From: Devosia sp.
GTDB lineage: Bacteria; Pseudomonadota; Alphaproteobacteria; Rhizobiales; Devosiaceae
Assembly: GCA_025352765.1 (NCBI GenBank)
Contig: JANXSI010000645.1
Coordinates: 1-6,084, forward strand
Direction of reading: 5' to 3'
Length of the DNA: 6,084 bases
The notes beneath the pieces are model-generated. The model ran no database searches. It worked only from the letters and a program-made list of their open reading frames with translations, and was not told the DNA's origin. Positions within the stretch are counted from its first letter, which is position 1, and every line of letters begins with the position of its first letter. Both the position numbers and the translations under genes were made by a program. Shown here one piece after another: positions 5,872 through 6,084 of the stretch.

Positions 5872-6084
5872 TCGATCCCCCCACATCGCCGGCATAGCCG
5901 CCGAGAAGGGCGGACATCCGGCCGATGACCTCGGCGGAGACGCCGCCGGCGGGGGTGTCGTGGATTACGACGCGGTCGATAAGTGACCGGAATTGCTCCA
6001 TTTTTTCCCGATCGTTGCGCAGGTCGATGTTCGGCAGCTGCTCGCTGAGATAGGTCACCGTGCGCCGATATTCGGCGATAGCGG
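5828..6084 (-). CDS. C-terminal end of a recombinase-like protein (probable large serine recombinase), partial
   Basis: The frame is open from the right window edge, so the start is missing; 84 residues and the stop are visible. The visible part reads AIAEYRRTVTYLSEQLP, then helical charged residues, then FRSLIDRVVIHDTPAGGVSAE, VIGRMSALLGG and a tail. A helix followed by RSLIDRVV, a short beta-hairpin and a final hydrophobic helix is what the C-terminal end of alphaproteobacterial large serine recombinases looks like to me; no catalytic part is visible. The last 14 residues, ending EEGLEPPTPGL, are antisense to the tRNA (5831-5872) and on their own would be a typical false ORF. The residues before them do not overlap the tRNA and have normal protein character. 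GTG at 6058 could pass for a start, but the frame continues without a stop to 6082. The gene faces the tRNA, as expected for the integrase of an element inserted there. Confidence 0.6.
   Translation of the reverse strand, partial: AIAEYRRTVTYLSEQLPNIDLRNDREKMEQFRSLIDRVVIHDTPAGGVSAEVIGRMSALLGGYAGDVGGSMVAEEGLEPPTPGL

Noticed and set aside
5831..5872. EEGLEPPTPGL antisense peptide as evidence of a gene by itself
   Set aside because: This peptide is a well-known artefact of translating the complement of tRNA genes. The recombinase call rests only on the residues encoded beyond 5872.

Overview
The window is GC-rich, densely coding DNA that looks like an alphaproteobacterium, most likely of the Hyphomicrobiales/Rhizobiales (Devosia-like is a guess). 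The pointers are a LexA-type box of the alphaproteobacterial form GAAC-N7-GAAC, a CTTGAC-type promoter in front of an elongator tRNA-Met, and a radical SAM / UdgX gene pair that is common in this class.

Region 1 (about 98-2894, + strand) is a two-gene unit. An ECF-type sigma factor (98-676) overlaps by one base a membrane-anchored von Willebrand factor A protein of the YfbK type (676-2781). The VWA protein has a short cytoplasmic N-terminus, one membrane segment, a disordered linker, then an external VWA domain with an intact MIDAS. The arrangement suggests it could act as the anti-sigma or sensor partner of the sigma factor. The unit is followed by a pair of tandem perfect hairpins (2795-2834) and a strong intrinsic terminator (2868-2894).

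Region 2 (about 2953-5677, + strand) is a DNA-repair operon. A radical SAM protein with a C-terminal helix-hairpin-helix (2973-4214) overlaps by one base a fusion of a DUF4130-like domain with a UdgX-type uracil-DNA glycosylase domain (4214-5677). A GAAC-N7-GAAC box lies 5 bases before the radical SAM start codon and contains a TATAGT -10-like hexamer. This predicts LexA/SOS control and an almost leaderless mRNA. The biochemical job of the pair is not settled as far as I know, and this is the most interesting system in the window.

Region 3 (about 5708-6084) is a tRNA-Met(CAT) gene with its own promoter and encoded CCA. The 3' end of a recombinase-like gene, probably a large serine recombinase, comes in on the opposite strand from beyond the right edge. 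Its last 14 codons read antisense through the 3' half of the tRNA and stop in the anticodon. This looks like the tRNA-proximal end of an integrated element lying to the right of the window.
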